This document shows positions 1 to 12,350 of a stretch of 64,000 nucleotides of DNA, piece by piece. The notes under the pieces are model-generated. The model was not told the origin of the DNA. It did no database searches and saw only the letters and a program-made list of their open reading frames with translations. Position 1 is the stretch's first letter; each line of letters opens with the position of its first letter. The stretch covers positions 15,719,063-15,783,062 of the forward strand of contig NC_092255.1 of assembly GCF_036320965.1 (NCBI RefSeq). Reading direction: 5' to 3'. This DNA comes from Panulirus ornatus (taxonomy: Eukaryota; Arthropoda; Malacostraca; Decapoda; Palinuridae). The position numbers were made by a program, and so were the translations under genes.

Positions 1-524
1 CCATTTTTCCGGTCTGGCCTATACAAATATTTTTACATGCCTTGAATTTGACGGCGTAAACACTCCCAGTTGTTGCATGATTTGGCCTACAATTTATTAA
101 GGTCTTACTGATGGTGTTATTGTGCTGGAAAGCAACATTACAAGCACTGTTTTTAGAACATGTCTTAGATAAGCTAAGTTGGAAGAATAGGGCAACACTA
201 AACATTTAGACATCCTTATGTGTCACATTTTTTGTCACAAGAAGCATTATGTCTTCCTAGCTTTTCAGTAAGCTTTGTTCACGAATCACTTGGGATAATA
301 TAACTGTCTAAAAATACATCTTATATGACTACATTCGTCTACCAGTCCTGTGGGATGTTATATCCGTAGTGCTTTTAAAAACATAGGCATAACTACAAAC
401 ATTTTTATAGAAGAATCATGAACTGAGAAATAATGAATGTATCTCTCAGAGTTGGTAGGCTTCATTTTCTGTAGATCTTAATGGACAAATGATTAGATTC
501 TCTAGTTATCAACACATCGCCCTT
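1..524 (-). mobile_element. Penelope-like element fragment (RT end to GIY-YIG start)
   Basis: This is the C-terminal half of a Penelope-like element read on the minus strand. At the left edge the complement encodes the GIY-YIG entry segment (VYAVKCKACKN-ICIGQTGK-like), and here the YIG codons are not expanded into a microsatellite. That makes it a useful reference for the pre-expansion state. The rest matches the RT-to-endonuclease linker seen in the copies near 14.7-15.3 kb and 45.6-46.1 kb. It is frameshifted and forms the left arm of a large inverted repeat with 525-976. Confidence 0.75.

Positions 525-551
<27 letters not shown>
496..551. repeat. Near-perfect palindrome at PLE head-to-head junction
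   Basis: Arms 496-518 and 529-551 are 23 nt, differ at one position, and are separated by 10 nt. They are the core of a longer inverted repeat (about 480-bp, more diverged arms) formed by two PLE fragments joined head-to-head. Confidence 0.85.
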
Positions 552-1080
<529 letters not shown>

Positions 1081-1265
1081 TGCTTTGTCGCTGTCTCCCG
1101 CGTTTGCGAGGTAGCGCAAGGAAACAGACGAAAGAAATGGCCCAACCCACCCCCATACACATGTATATACATACGTCCACACACGCAAAATATACATACC
1201 TACACAGCTTTCCATGGTTTACCCCAGACGCTTCACATGCCTTGATTCAATCCACTGACAGCACG

Positions 1266-2675
1266 TCAACCCCGGTATACCACATCGCTCCAACTCACCC
1301 TATTCCTTGCCCTCCTCTCACCCTCCTGCATGTTCAGGCCCCGATCACACAAAATCTTTTTCACTCCATCTTTCCACCTCCAATTTGGTCTCCCTCTTCT
1401 CCTCGTTCCCTCCACCTCCGACACATATATCCTCTTGGTCAATCTTTCCTCACTCATTCTCTCCATGTGCCCAAACCATTTCAAAACACCCTCTTCTGCT
1501 CTCTCAACCACGCTCTTTTTATTTCCACACATCTCTCTTACCCTTAGGTTACTTACTCGATCAAACCACCTTACACCACACATTGTCCTCAAACATCTCA
1601 TTTCCAGCACATCCATCCTCCTGCGCACAACTCTATCCATAGCCCACGCCTCGCAACCATACAACATTGTTGGAACCACTATTCCTTCAAACATACCCAT
1701 TTTTGCTTTCCGAGATAATGTTCTCGACTTCCACACATTCTTCAAGGCTCCCAGAATTTTCGCCCCCTCCCCCACCCTATGATCCACTTCCGCTTCCATG
1801 TTTCCATCCGCTGCCAGATCCACTCCCAGATATCTAAAACACTTCACTTCCTCCAGTTTTTCTCCATTCAAACTCACCTCCCAATTGACTTGACCCTCAA
1901 CCCTACTGTACCTAATAACCTTGCTCTTATTCACATTTACTCTTAACTTTCTTCTTCCACACACTTTACCAAACTCAGTCACCAGCTTCTGCAGTTTCTC
2001 ACATGAATCAGCCACCAGCGCTGTATCATCAGCGAACAACAACTGACTCACTTCCCAAGCTCTCTCATCCCCAACAGACTTCATACTTGCCCCTCTTTCC
2101 AAAACTCTTGCATTCACCTCCCTAACAACCCCATCCATAAACAAATTAAACAACCATGGAGACATCACACACCCCTGCCGCAAACCTACATTCACTGAGA
2201 ACCAATCACTTTCCTCTCTTCCTACACGTACACATGCCTTACATCCTCGATAAAAACTTTTCACTGCTTCTAACAACTTGTCTCCCACACCATATATTCT
2301 TAATACCTTCCACAGAGCATCTCTATCAACTCTATCATATGCCTTCTCCAGATCCATAAATGCTACATACAAATCCATTTGCTTTTCTAAGTATTTCTCG
2401 CATACATTCTTCAAAGCAAACACTTGATCCACACATCCTCTACCACTTCTGAAACCACACTGCTCTTCCCCAATCTGATGCTCTGTACATGCTTTCACCC
2501 TCTCAATCAATACCCTCCCATATAATTTACCAGGAATACTCAACAAACTTATACCTCTGTAATTTGAGCACTCACTCTTATCCCCTTTGCCTTTGTACAA
2601 TGGCACTATGCACGCATTCCGCCAATCCTCAGGCACCTCACCATGAGTCATACATACATTAAATAACCTTACCAA
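1266..2675 (-). pseudogene. LINE ORF, C-terminal part: reverse transcriptase
   Basis: These 469 codons continue the LINE polyprotein after a frameshift. RT motifs are all visible: NACIVPLYKGKGD, NYRGISLLS, QCGFRSGRGCVDQ, motif A FMDLEKAYDRVDR, LRQGCVMSPWLFN, the catalytic motif C LLFADDTALVA, then RYLGVDLA. The C-terminal extension (YGCEAW, RCLRTMCGVRWFDR, WFGHMERMSE, GRPNWRWKDGVKK) is typical of RTE-type elements. Catalytic aspartates are present. The listed start Met is internal, and the natural protein would be fused to 2669-4264 (about 1000 residues in total). Confidence 0.85.
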
Positions 2676-4264
2676 CCAGTCAACAATACAGTCACCCCCT
2701 TTTTTTTAATAAATTCCACTGCAGTACCATCCAAACCTGCTGCCTTGCCGGCTTTCATCTTCCGCAAAGCTTTTACTACCTCTTCTCTGTTTACCAAATC
2801 ATTTTCCCTAACCCTCTCACTTTGCACACCACCTCGACCAAAACACCCTATATCTGCCACTCTATCATCAAACACATTCAACAAACCTTCAAAATACTCA
2901 CTCCATCTCCTTCTCACATCACCACTACTTGTTATCGCCTCCCCATTTGCGCCCTTCACTGCAGTTCCCATTTGCTCCCTTGTCTTACGCACTTTATTTA
3001 CCTCCTTCCAGAACATCTTTTTATTCTCCCTAAAATTTAATGATACTCTCTCACCCCAACTCTCATTTGCCCTTTTTTTCACCTCTTGCACCTTTCTCTT
3101 GACCTCCTGTCTCTTTCTTTTATACATCTCCCACTCAATTTCATTTTTTCCCTGCAAAAATCGTCCAAATGCCTCTCTCTTCTCTTTCACTAATACACTT
3201 ACTTCTTCATCCCACCACTCACTACCCTTTCTAATCAACCCACCTCCCACTCTTCTCATGCCACAAGCATCTTTTGCGCAATCTATCACTGATTCCCTAA
3301 ATACATCCAATTCCTCCCCCACTCCCCTTACTTCCATTGCTCTCACCTTTCTCCATTCTGTACTCAGTCTCTCCTGGTACTTCCTCACACAAGTCTCCTT
3401 CCCAAGCTCACTTACTCTCACCACCCTCTTCACCCCAACATTCACTCTTCTTTTCTGAAAGCCCATACAAATCTTCACCTTAGCCTCCACAAGATAATGA
3501 TCAGACATCCCTCCAGTTGCACCTCTCAGCACATTAACATCCAAAAGTCTCTCTTTCGCGCGCCTGTCAATTAACACGTAATCCAATAACGCTCTCTGGC
3601 CATCTCTCCTACTTACATAAGTATACTTATGTATATCTCGCTTTTTAAACCAGGTAATCCCAATCATCAGTCCTTTTTCAGCACATAAAGCTACAAGCTC
3701 TTCACCATTTCCATTTACAACACTGAACACCCCATGTATACCAATTATTCCCTCAACTGCCACATTACTCACCTTTGCATTCAAATCACCCATCACTATA
3801 ACCCGGTCTCGTGCATCAAAACCACTAACACACTCATTCAGCTGCTCCCAAAACACTTGCCTCTCATGATCTTTCTTCTCATGCTCAGGTGCATATGCAC
3901 CAATAATCACCCATCTCTCTCCATCAACTTTCAGTTTTACCCATATTAATCGAGAATTTACTTTCTTACATTCTATCACATACTCCCACAACTCCTGTTT
4001 CAGGAGTACTGTTACTCCTTCCCTTGCTCTTGTCCTCTCACTAACCCCTGACTTTACTCCCAAGACATTCCCAAACCACTCTTCCCCTTTACCCTTGAGC
4101 TTCGTTTCACTCAGAGCCAAAACATCCAGGTTCCTTTCCTCAAACATACTACCTATCTCTCCTTTTTTCACATCTTGGTTACATCCACACACATTTAGGC
4201 ACCCCAATCTGAGCCTTCGAGGAGGATGAGCACTCCCCGCGTGACTCCTTCTTCTGTTTCCCAT
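2669..4264 (-). pseudogene. LINE ORF, N-terminal part: AP endonuclease and linker
   Basis: This 531-residue frame begins at a Met (MGNRRRSH) shared by the copies at 24489 and 33320, which supports this start. Residues of about 18-260 form an apurinic-like endonuclease with the expected blocks in order: LNVCGCN, the catalytic SETKLKG, IIGAYAP, GDLNAKVSN, YTYVSRRDGQ followed by LDYVLIDRR, and MSDHYLV. In LINEs this domain nicks target DNA to prime reverse transcription. A basic linker follows (WWDEEV, repeated KRK). The frame runs into RT motif 0/1 (KMKAGKAAGLDG) and is lost near 2700, where an A-run of eight replaces the six seen in sister copies. It overlaps the downstream frame by 7 nt. Confidence 0.85.
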
Positions 4265-4303
4265 TTTAGAAAGTTAAAAAATACAAGGAGGGGAGGATTT
4301 CTG

Positions 4304-4880
4304 AAAACTGTAACCGAGAGATGTTATTGGCACCGTCATGCAGTACGCAGGGATGACCACAAAAATGTGATCGCTAAACACAGCCATGAAAATGATCACC
4401 CCCAGAGATCTTGAAAATCCCGTTATTCTATACCCCTCTGCTGATTATGCCACACACAACGTCACTGAATCTGTCTTAATTGCTAATACTAAGAACTTGA
4501 ATTTGTCCCCAGGCAACTTTAAAGTCCATCCTGGCTTTAACCAAATCATTGAGAGAATTCACAAAACCCAATAACAAAAAAGAAAGTTGTTCAAGACACA
4601 CCCAGCTACCCACGTCAACCCCTTCCACGTGATCCCCTTCCTTAATCTCTCTCCCTTACAACGGTTACTGCCACACAAAGCGGACAGTGATTGGTCTGTA
4701 CTGATTGATTGGTGCTGGACAGCGGTACTCCGTTGTGATGTTGGGATTTAAATAACTTTAACTATTGGCACCTGATGAGGGGGATTGTCTACACGAAACA
4801 TGTCGTGCCGCTTGTATAGAAAAATTACATGTTAAATAAAATCATATGAACTACTGAAGTGTAATTTCACCTTCATACAT
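4304..4880 (+). mobile_element. PLE right part: GIY-YIG C-terminal half and 3' end
   Basis: This resumes the PLE interrupted by the LINE. It encodes CYWHRHAVRRDDHKNVIAKH, the conserved ENDHP segment, then ADYATHNVTESVLIANTKN and NLSPGNFK, which are the post-motif parts of a Penelope-type GIY-YIG endonuclease. The frame shifts at least once at the ENDHP segment. A hammerhead-like motif follows at 4767-4809, then the common 3' end (acatgttaaat...cttcata). Confidence 0.75.
4767..4809 (+). ncRNA. Hammerhead-ribozyme-like motif in PLE 3' region
   Basis: Helix I strands GGCAC and GTGCC enclose the core CTGATGAG and CGAAAC with a GTC cleavage triplet. Helix II here is degenerate (GGGGA against TACAC), so this copy is probably weak or inactive. 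The same layout recurs in seven other PLE copies in the window. Confidence 0.6.
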
Positions 4881-6031
4881 ATATAATGCGATGTCTCAGT
4901 ATATCGACCTGCTTGTCGATAATGTTTATCACGATTTTGTTCATCATTATTCTAATGCCATTGTACCGCGTGCTTATTTTTGTTAAAGATAGGAAAAAAA
5001 AAAAAAAAGAATTCGAACCCAGAATACCGAATGAAGAAATTATTCGGACAGTGAAGAGAAATCTTCGCCGCTCATATGCCCCGTCCTTACACGTGAGGGT
5101 CCAAAGCCAAGTGCGTGACAGGGGACGATGTGGGACATCCATCACTTGTCGCTCACTCTCCAGGGACTTGAGTGGCAAATGTCATTTTACCCGAGTCCAA
5201 ATCGAGGGTTCATTCAGGCTGAAACTGATTCATGTAAGATTCTGTAATTTTTTTTTTGCATTTGCGTAACAAAAAAGATTAATTTGTGTTCGCATATTTC
5301 AAAGTCTTCTTAATGTGTTTAACATAGCTGCGTCGAGAGCTTGAGAAATATGGCATCAAATGGTCAGGTTATGAAGAGAATTTCTACTTTCACTTATCTT
5401 TAATGGGGTTTTGTTTGGGCATGGTATTTCTAATGACATACAAATACTTGACGTCAAACATTGACACGATCATTTCCCAGATTCGTGTGTCGACTGTAAT
5501 GGCTACGTTCTGGGTGAACTCAGCATTGGCGCGACACCCAGGAACTGATGCCCATCCCTTCACATCTAGCGGAGGTCGTCGCTCACTCCTCTCATGATTG
5601 AGTGTAAAATATCATTTGTCTAGGACGTAAAAGAAAAAAAAATCGAAATTCACTTTTGTTAAGATTTATGGCGTAAGAATTAATGTCATTTTGTAGATCA
5701 TTGTTCAAGCAACTCACTCTTGTACATTTTAATCCTACGAAGAGTTGGAGTCGTTGTGGAGGATGAGAACCATGAGTCATTGCCATGTCTCTGGATCTGT
5801 ATCAAAGGATTATATTGGTACGAAATTACTGCATTTACATTGCGTCTCAGAATGCGTAGTTAGCGTTTAGACTGTAACCTTTCTTTGTTTTAGGTTGGGG
5901 AGGGGGGAGCTTTTCCGGATAATGGAGTTTATTTTCGATCGTAAAAATATCGTAAACAAATGATTTTAGTTATTGGAGGTCATATCAACTGACTCTTAAC
6001 TTTTTATGAGGAACTTTTATCATAGTTTTAC

Positions 6032-6034
<3 letters not shown>
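4881..6034. other. Unassigned interspersed DNA
   Basis: I see no recognisable element or coding region. Short open stretches contain poly-Lys from an A-run (4989-5005) and no known domain. Confidence 0.5.

Positions 6035-6103
<69 letters not shown>
6035..6103. repeat. (TA)n microsatellite at 5' truncation of a LINE
   Basis: About 69 nt of pure TA, directly followed by a 5'-truncated, degenerate LINE. Confidence 0.95.
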
Positions 6104-6106
<3 letters not shown>

Positions 6107-6111
6107 TTTTT

Positions 6112-8511
6112 GTGATTGTGGCATGACAAAGGTGTGAAGTGGGAATATTAGAAAGGATAGTGAGTGGTGGGATGAAGAAGTAAGATTGTTAGTGAAAGAG
6201 AAGAGAGAGGCAGGGAAGTAGTGCGAATGACTGGGAGATGTATAAAAGAAAGAGGCAGGAGGTCTAAAGAAAGGTGAAAATGAGGGCAAATAAGAGTTAG
6301 AGTGAGAGAGTATCATTAAATTTTAAGGAGAATAAAAAAATGTTTTGGAAGGAGGTAGATAAAGTGCGTAAGACAAGAGAACAAATGGGAACATCGGTGA
6401 AGGGGGCAAATGGGGAGGCAGTAACAAGTAGTGTTGAAGTGAGAAAGATTTGGATTGAGCATTTTGAAGGTTTATTGAATGTGTTAGATGATAGAGTGGC
6501 AGATATGGGGTGTTTTGTTCGAGGTGGTTTGCGAAGCGAGAGGGTCAGGGAAAATGGTGTGGGGAAACAAAGAGGAGGCAGTGAAAGCTTTGCGGAAGAT
6601 GAAGGCTGGCAAGGCGACGGGTTTGGATGGTATTGCAGTGGAATGTATTAAAAAATGGGGTGAATGTGTTGTTGACTGGTTGGTGAGAATAGTCAGTGTA
6701 TGTATGGTTCATGGTGAAGTGCCTGAGGATTGGCGGGATGCATGCATAGAGCCATTGTACAAAGGCAAAGGGGATAAAAGTGAGTGTTCAAATTACAGTG
6801 GTATAAGTTTGTTGAGTATTCCTGGGAAATTATATGGGAGGGTATTGATTGACAGGGTGAAGGCATGTACAGAGCATCAGACTGGGGAAGAGCAGTGTGG
6901 TTTCAGAAGTGGTAGAGGATGTGTGGATCAGGTGTTTGATTTGAAGAATGTATGTGAGAAATACTTAGAAAAACAGATGGAATTGTATGTAGCATTTATG
7001 GATCTGGAGAAGGTATATGAAAGAGTTGATAGAGATGCTTTGTGGAAGGTATTAAGAGTATATGGTGTGGGAGGTAAGTTGCTAAAAGCAGTGAAAAGTT
7101 TTTATCAAGGATGTAAGGCATGTGTATGAGTAGGAAGAGAGGAAAGTGATTGGTTCCCAGTGAATGTCGGTGTGCGGCAGCGGTGCGTGACGTCTCCATG
7201 GTTGTTGATTTGTTTATGGATGGGGTTGTAAGGAGGTGAATGCAAGAGTTTTGGAGAGAGGGGCAAGTATGCAATCTGTTGTGGATGAGAGGGTTTGGGA
7301 AGTGAGTCGGTTGTTGTTTGCTGATGATACAGCACTGGTGGCTGATTCGGGTGAGAAATTGCAGAAGTTGGTGACTGAGTTTGGTAAAGTGTGTGAAAGA
7401 AGAAAGCTGAGAGTAAATGTGAATAAGACCCAGGTAATTAGGTTCAGTAAGGTTGAGGGACAAGCTGATTAGGAGGTAAGTTTGAATGGAGAAAAACTGG
7501 AGGAAGTGAAGTGTTTTAGATATCTGGGAGTGGATATAGCACCGGATGGAACCATGGAAGCGGAAGTGAGCTAATGGGTGGGGGATGGGGTGTAGGTTCT
7601 GGGAGCATTGAAGGAAGTGTGGAAGGCGAGAACGTTATCTCAGTGAGCAAAAATGGGTATGTTTTAAGGAATAGTGGTTCCATGCGAGGCATGGGCTATA
7701 GATAGGGTTGTGCGGAGGAGGGTGGATGTGTTGGAAATGAAATGTTTGAGGACAGTATGTGGTGTGAGGTGGTTTGATCGAGTAAATATTGAAAGGGTAA
7801 GAGAGTGGTGTGGTAATAAAAAGAGTATTGTTGAGAGAGCCGAAGAGGGTGTATTGGAATGGTTTGGTCACATGGAGAGAATGAGTAAGGAAAGATTGAT
7901 AAAGAGGATATATGTGTCAGAAGTGGAGGGAACGAGGAGAAGTGGGAGAACAAATTGGAGGTGGAAGGATGGAGTGAAAAAAGACTTTGAGCGATGGAGG
8001 CCTGAACATACAGGAGGGTTAAAAGTGTGCAAGGACTAGAGTGAATTGGAACGATATGGTATACCGGGGTCGACGTGCTGTCAGTGAATTGAACCAGGGC
8101 ATGCGAAGCGTCTGGGGTATAAACCATGGAAAGTTTTGTGGAGCGTAGATGTGGAAAGGGAGCCGTGTTTTCGGTGCATTATTACATGACAGCTAGAGAC
8201 TGAGTGTAAACGAATGTGGCCTTTGTTGTCTTTCTCTGTCGCTACCTCGCGCGCACAGGGGGGAGGGGGATGCTGTTTTTCATGTGTGGCGGGGTGGCGA
8301 CGAGAATGGATGGGGGCAGCAAGTATGAATATGTACATGTGTATATATGTATATGTCTGTGTATGTATGTGTATGTATACGTTGAAATGTATATGTGCGT
8401 ATGTGGGCGTTTATGTATATACACGTGTATATGGGTGGGTTGGGCAATTCTTTTGTCTGTCCCCTTGCGCTACCTTGCTAACGCGGGAGACAGCGACTAA
8501 GTATAATAGAT
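6112..8511 (+). mobile_element. Old 5'-truncated RTE-like LINE copy
   Basis: This begins in the endonuclease-RT linker (GSEWWDEEV region) and extends through RT, the C-terminal extension and a long-form 3' UTR. It ends with the hairpin ctacc...gcgggagacagcg near 8468-8500. Many frameshifts and indels break the ORF into pieces. It carries the roughly 250-nt 3' UTR segment that younger copies lack. Confidence 0.85.
6340..8039 (+). pseudogene. Decayed LINE reverse transcriptase
   Basis: Pieces in at least three frames encode KMKAGKATGLDGIAVE, EVPEDWRDACIEPLYKGKGD, QCGFRSGRGCVDQ, FMDLEKVYERVDRDALW (motif A with Asp kept), LLFADDTALVAD (motif C intact) and WFGHMERMSK. A stop replaces the end of the KACV segment at about 7127, and an internal deletion removes part of the MSPWLF region near 7200. 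It is non-functional and clearly older than the copies at 24-34 kb. Confidence 0.85.
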
Positions 8512-8513
8512 AA

Positions 8514-8599
<86 letters not shown>

Positions 8600-8601
8600 T
8601 A
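8512..8601. repeat. (TG)n(TA)n(GATA)n compound microsatellite
   Basis: It follows the 3' end of the old LINE and passes from TG to TA to GATA repeats, consistent with growth and decay of an A/T-rich tail or target. Confidence 0.95.
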
Positions 8602-8913
8602 TGGATTGATAGACATAGATAATTAAATGGCTGAGTCGACCTAATTAAGCAAAGGTCGTGGAAAAGGCTATCCTCATTATGCCGGGAATTCATTTGTCTG
8701 GATTCTTAGCGCAAAGGAAAATTCGGTTCTTTTTCAACTCCACTTAAATTTCTTGTCAAGTGCGACGCTTTATTAATGTGGTGGTGAAGACGACCATGGA
8801 TGGGGCTTCCCCCCTCCAATCCTATCCTCCCCTGTACCTCTGACGGGTAAATGGTGCCCCACTCATGCTCGACACAAGATGATAATTAGGTGTCCATCTG
8901 ACCAAGATCTTGC

Positions 8914-9001
<88 letters not shown>

Positions 9002-9261
9002 CACAGTCAGGTCACACACCAGATGGCCTGCCAGGCACCCGAGTTCCACACACACGATGGTTCACAAGGGTCTGCAATTTCCATGGTCTAGGCGGGGGCG
9101 CCTCGTTAAGGAGACTTACCATACACGAGAGGTTATGTTGGTGTGTCTTGTCTGATTTTCTGCTCTGTATTGAAAAGTGTAATGAAGGAATTAAGCTCCT
9201 GCAAAACCAGTAAAGAGCCACTTAAGTATTGACTTAAGCGAAACAACTTCAGCTTAGGTAG
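8602..9261. other. Unassigned DNA with a (TC)n block
   Basis: A (TC)n run of about 80 nt lies at 8917-8998. The rest shows no recognisable feature. Confidence 0.6.
8917..8998. repeat. (TC)n microsatellite
   Basis: About 41 perfect TC units. Confidence 0.98.
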
Positions 9262-11660
9262 AATGTTTGGGAGAAGGAAGTGGTGAGAGTAAGTGAGCTT
9301 GGAGAAGAGATTGTGTGAGGCAGTACCAGGAGATATTGAGTGTAGAATGGCAAAAGGTGAGAGCAAATGACATGAGGGGAGCGGATGAGGAATGGGGTGT
9401 ATTTTGGGAAGCAGTGATGGCATGTGCAAAAGATGCATGTGGCATGAGAAAAGTGGGAGGTGGGCATATCAGAAAGGGTGGTGAGTGGTGGGGTGAAGAA
9501 GTAAAGTTGTTAGTGAAGGAGGAAATAGAAGCGTTTGGACGATACTTACGAGGAAGGAGTGCAAATGACTGGGAGATATAGGAAGGAATGCAGCAGGAGG
9601 TCAAGAGGAAGGTGCAAGGGTTGAAAAAGAGGCAAATGAGAGTTGGGGTGAGAGAGTATCAATAAACTTTATGGAGAATAAAAAGCATGTTTTGCAAGGA
9701 GGTAAATAATATGCGAAAGACAAGACAACAAATTGGAACATCGGTGAAGGGGCAAGGGGGGAAGTGATAACAGGTAGGATAAAGTGAGAAGGAGATGGAG
9801 TGAGTATTGTGAAGTTTTGTTGAATATGTTTGATGATAGAGTGGCAGATGTAGGGTGTTTTGGTCGGGGTGGTGTGCGGAGTGAGAGGGTGAGGAAGAAT
9901 GGCTTAGTTAAGAGAGAAGAGGTGTTGAAAGCCTTGTGGAAGATGAAATTCGGCAAGGCGGCGGGATTGGATGGTATTGTAGTTGAATTTATTAAGAAAG
10001 GGGGTGAATGTGTTGTTGGTAGGGATATTTAGTGTATGTATGGGTCATGGTGAAGTGCCTGAGGATTGGTGGAATGCATGTATAGTGCCATTGTACAGTG
10101 GCAAAGGGGATAAAGGGGAGCGATCAAACTACTGAGGCTTAAGTTTGTTTGAGTATTCCTGGAGAGTTTTATGGGAGGGTATTGATTGAGAGGGTGAAGG
10201 CATCTACAGAGCATCCGATTGGGGAGGAGCAGTGTGGTTTCAGAAGTGGTAAAGGATGTGTGGATCAGGTGTTTGCTTTGAAGAATGAGTGTGAGAAATA
10301 TTTAGAAAAATAGATGGTTTTGTACGTAGCATATATGGATCTGGAGAAGGCATATGATAGGACTGATAGAGATGCTTTGTGGAAGGTCTTAAGAATATAT
10401 GATATGAGAGTTAAGCTGCTAGAAGCAGTGGCAAGTTTTTATCAAGGATGTAAGGCATGTGTACGAGTAGGGGGAGAGTGATTTGTTCTAAGTGAGGGTC
10501 GGTCTGTGACAGGGATGCGTGATGTCTCCATGGTTGTTTAATTTGTTTATGATTGGGGTTGTTAGGAAGGTAAATGCAAGAGTTTTGGAAAGGGGCGAGT
10601 ATGCAGTCTGTTGAGATGAGAGAGCCTAGGAAAAGAATCAGTTGCTGTTGGCTGATTTAAGTGAGAAACTGCAGAAGTTGGTGACTTATTTTGGAGAAAT
10701 GTGTGAAAGGAGAAAGTTAAAAGTAAATGTGAATAAAAGCAAGGTTATTAGGTTCAGTAGGGCTAAAGGACAAGTTAGTTGGGATGTAAGTTTGAATGGC
10801 GAAAAATTGGAAGAAGTGAAGTGATTTAGATATCTGGAAGTGGACTTAGCAGCGAATGGAACCATGGAAGCAGAAGTGAGTCACAGGGTAGGGGAGGGGG
10901 CGAAGGTTCTGGGAGCGATGAAGAATGTGTTGAAAGGGAGAACGTTATCTCGCAGAGCAAAAATGGGTATGTTTGAGGGAATAGTAGTTACAACAATAGT
11001 ATATGGTTTATAAGGAACGGGCTATAGATAGGGTTGTACGGAGGAGGATGAAAATGTTGGAAATGAAATGTTTGAGGACAGTATCTTCTTTGAGGTGGTT
11101 TGATCGAGTACGTAATGAAAGGGTACGATAGACAAGTGGTAATAAAGAGTTTAGTTGTGTGTTGAAATGGTTTGGACATATGGGGAGAATGAGTGAGGAA
11201 AGGTTGACAAAAAGGATATATGTGTCAGAGGTAGAGGGAACAAGGAGATGTGGGAGAGATGGAAGGATGGAGTGAAAAAGATTTTGAGCGATCGGGGCCT
11301 GAACAGGAGGATGAGAGGCGTTCGAGGAATATAGTGAAATGGAACGATGTGGTATACCGGGGTCGATGTGCAGTCAATAAACTGAACCAGAGTATGTGAA
11401 ATATCTGGGATAAACCATGGAAAGGTCTGTGGGACCTAGATTTGGATAGGGAGCTGTGGTTTCGGTGCATTACACATGACAGCTAGAGACTGAGTGTGAA
11501 CGAATGTGGCCTTTTTTGTCAGTTTTCCTGGCGCTACCTCGTCTCGCTGAAGCGGGGGGGCAGCGATGCTGTTTCCTGTGGGGCGGGATGGTGCTGGGTA
11601 TGGATTGAAGGCAAGCATGAAGATGTACATGTGTACATATGTATATATATTCGTAAAGAT
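9262..11660 (+). mobile_element. Old 5'-truncated RTE-like LINE copy
   Basis: It starts in the linker between endonuclease and RT (vvrvSELG-like) and runs to a degenerate long-form 3' UTR (about 11400-11660). Frame-disrupting indels and stops are spread throughout. Divergence from the 24-34 kb copies is similar to that of 6112-8511. No microsatellite marks the 5' truncation here. Confidence 0.8.
9315..11330 (+). pseudogene. Decayed LINE linker and reverse transcriptase
   Basis: Fragments resembling MRQYQEILSVEWQKVRA and GEWWGEEVKLLVKEE (linker), then KAAGLDGIVVEFIKKGGE, GFRSGKGCVDQ, motif A (YMDLEKAYDRTDRDALW) and RRKLKVNVNKSKVIRFSR are visible in different frames. The catalytic FADD block is lost, because the sequence reads LLLADLSEKLQK after a deletion of about 20 nt near 10650. 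It cannot be active. Confidence 0.8.
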
Positions 11661-11945
11661 TACAAAAAAAAAAAAGAATCTAGGCTGAAGGTAGGTGGTA
11701 TGAGGGAGCTTGCATTGTAATTCACTCCCTTATTGCCAGGTGGTGGGGCAATGAATATGGCTGGATTTACTTGGGGGATTCTGAAAGTGATTTAAACTTG
11801 CTTATTGACGCAAGGGGAGGCTTTGGTGAGGGGAAGGAAAGAGGGCTTAATAGGAGATAACTGGGTGAAGGGATGAGCAGGTGAACGGCCTGGTGAGTGA
11901 GAGTTGCTGGAAGAGGAATTAGTTGAGTCAATGATAATCAAATGA

Positions 11946-11947
<2 letters not shown>
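11661..11947. other. Unassigned DNA
   Basis: I see nothing recognisable here beyond a short A-run near 11665. Confidence 0.5.

Positions 11948-12009
<62 letters not shown>
11948..12009. repeat. (GA)n microsatellite
   Basis: About 31 perfect GA units, followed by degenerate G/A-rich tandem repeats. Confidence 0.98.
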
Positions 12010-12012
<3 letters not shown>

Positions 12013-12350
12013 GTGAAAGGATGGACAGATGAAGGGACAAATGGATGAGAATTGGGTGAAGAGATAATCTAATGAAGGGACAGATGGGTGAGGAGAGATA
12101 GGTGAAGGTATAGACAGATGAAGTTACAAATGAGTGAGCAGTGGGCAAAAGGATGGTCAGACGAAGTGAAAGATGGGCTTGAGAGTTGTCAAGGGGTAAT
12201 GAGATGAAGTGACATTTGAGTGAGAAGTGGATGAAGGGGTAGTCAGATGAAGTGACTGATGGGTGAGAAGTGGGTGAAGGGATAGTCATATGAAGTGAAA
12301 GATAGGCGAGAAGAGAACTAGGCGAAGGGGTGATCAGATGAGCGTGCAGT
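12010..12350. repeat. Degenerate G/A-rich tandem repeat
   Basis: An irregular unit of about 40 nt (variants of gatgggtgag-aagtgggtgaag-ggatagtcag) recurs about eight times with many substitutions. It looks like a decayed minisatellite seeded next to the GA run. Confidence 0.6.

Noticed and set aside
1330..1782. 150-codon open frame recurring opposite the LINE C-terminal extension (also at 26955, 31586, 57628)
   Set aside because: Antisense shadow of the conserved LINE coding sequence, in the same relation to it in every copy.
2745..3458. Long plus-strand open frame (237 codons) opposite the LINE endonuclease-RT region, also seen at 25284-25994
   Set aside because: It is the antisense of the LINE ORF. 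Its openness follows from the low C content of the sense strand, it has Ser/Leu/Phe-rich low-complexity content, and it recurs wherever the LINE occurs.
8910..9155. Ser-Leu or Arg-Glu repeat frames at TC/GA tracts (also at 21215, 53212, 59530)
   Set aside because: Low-complexity translation of TC/GA microsatellites with no conserved flank.
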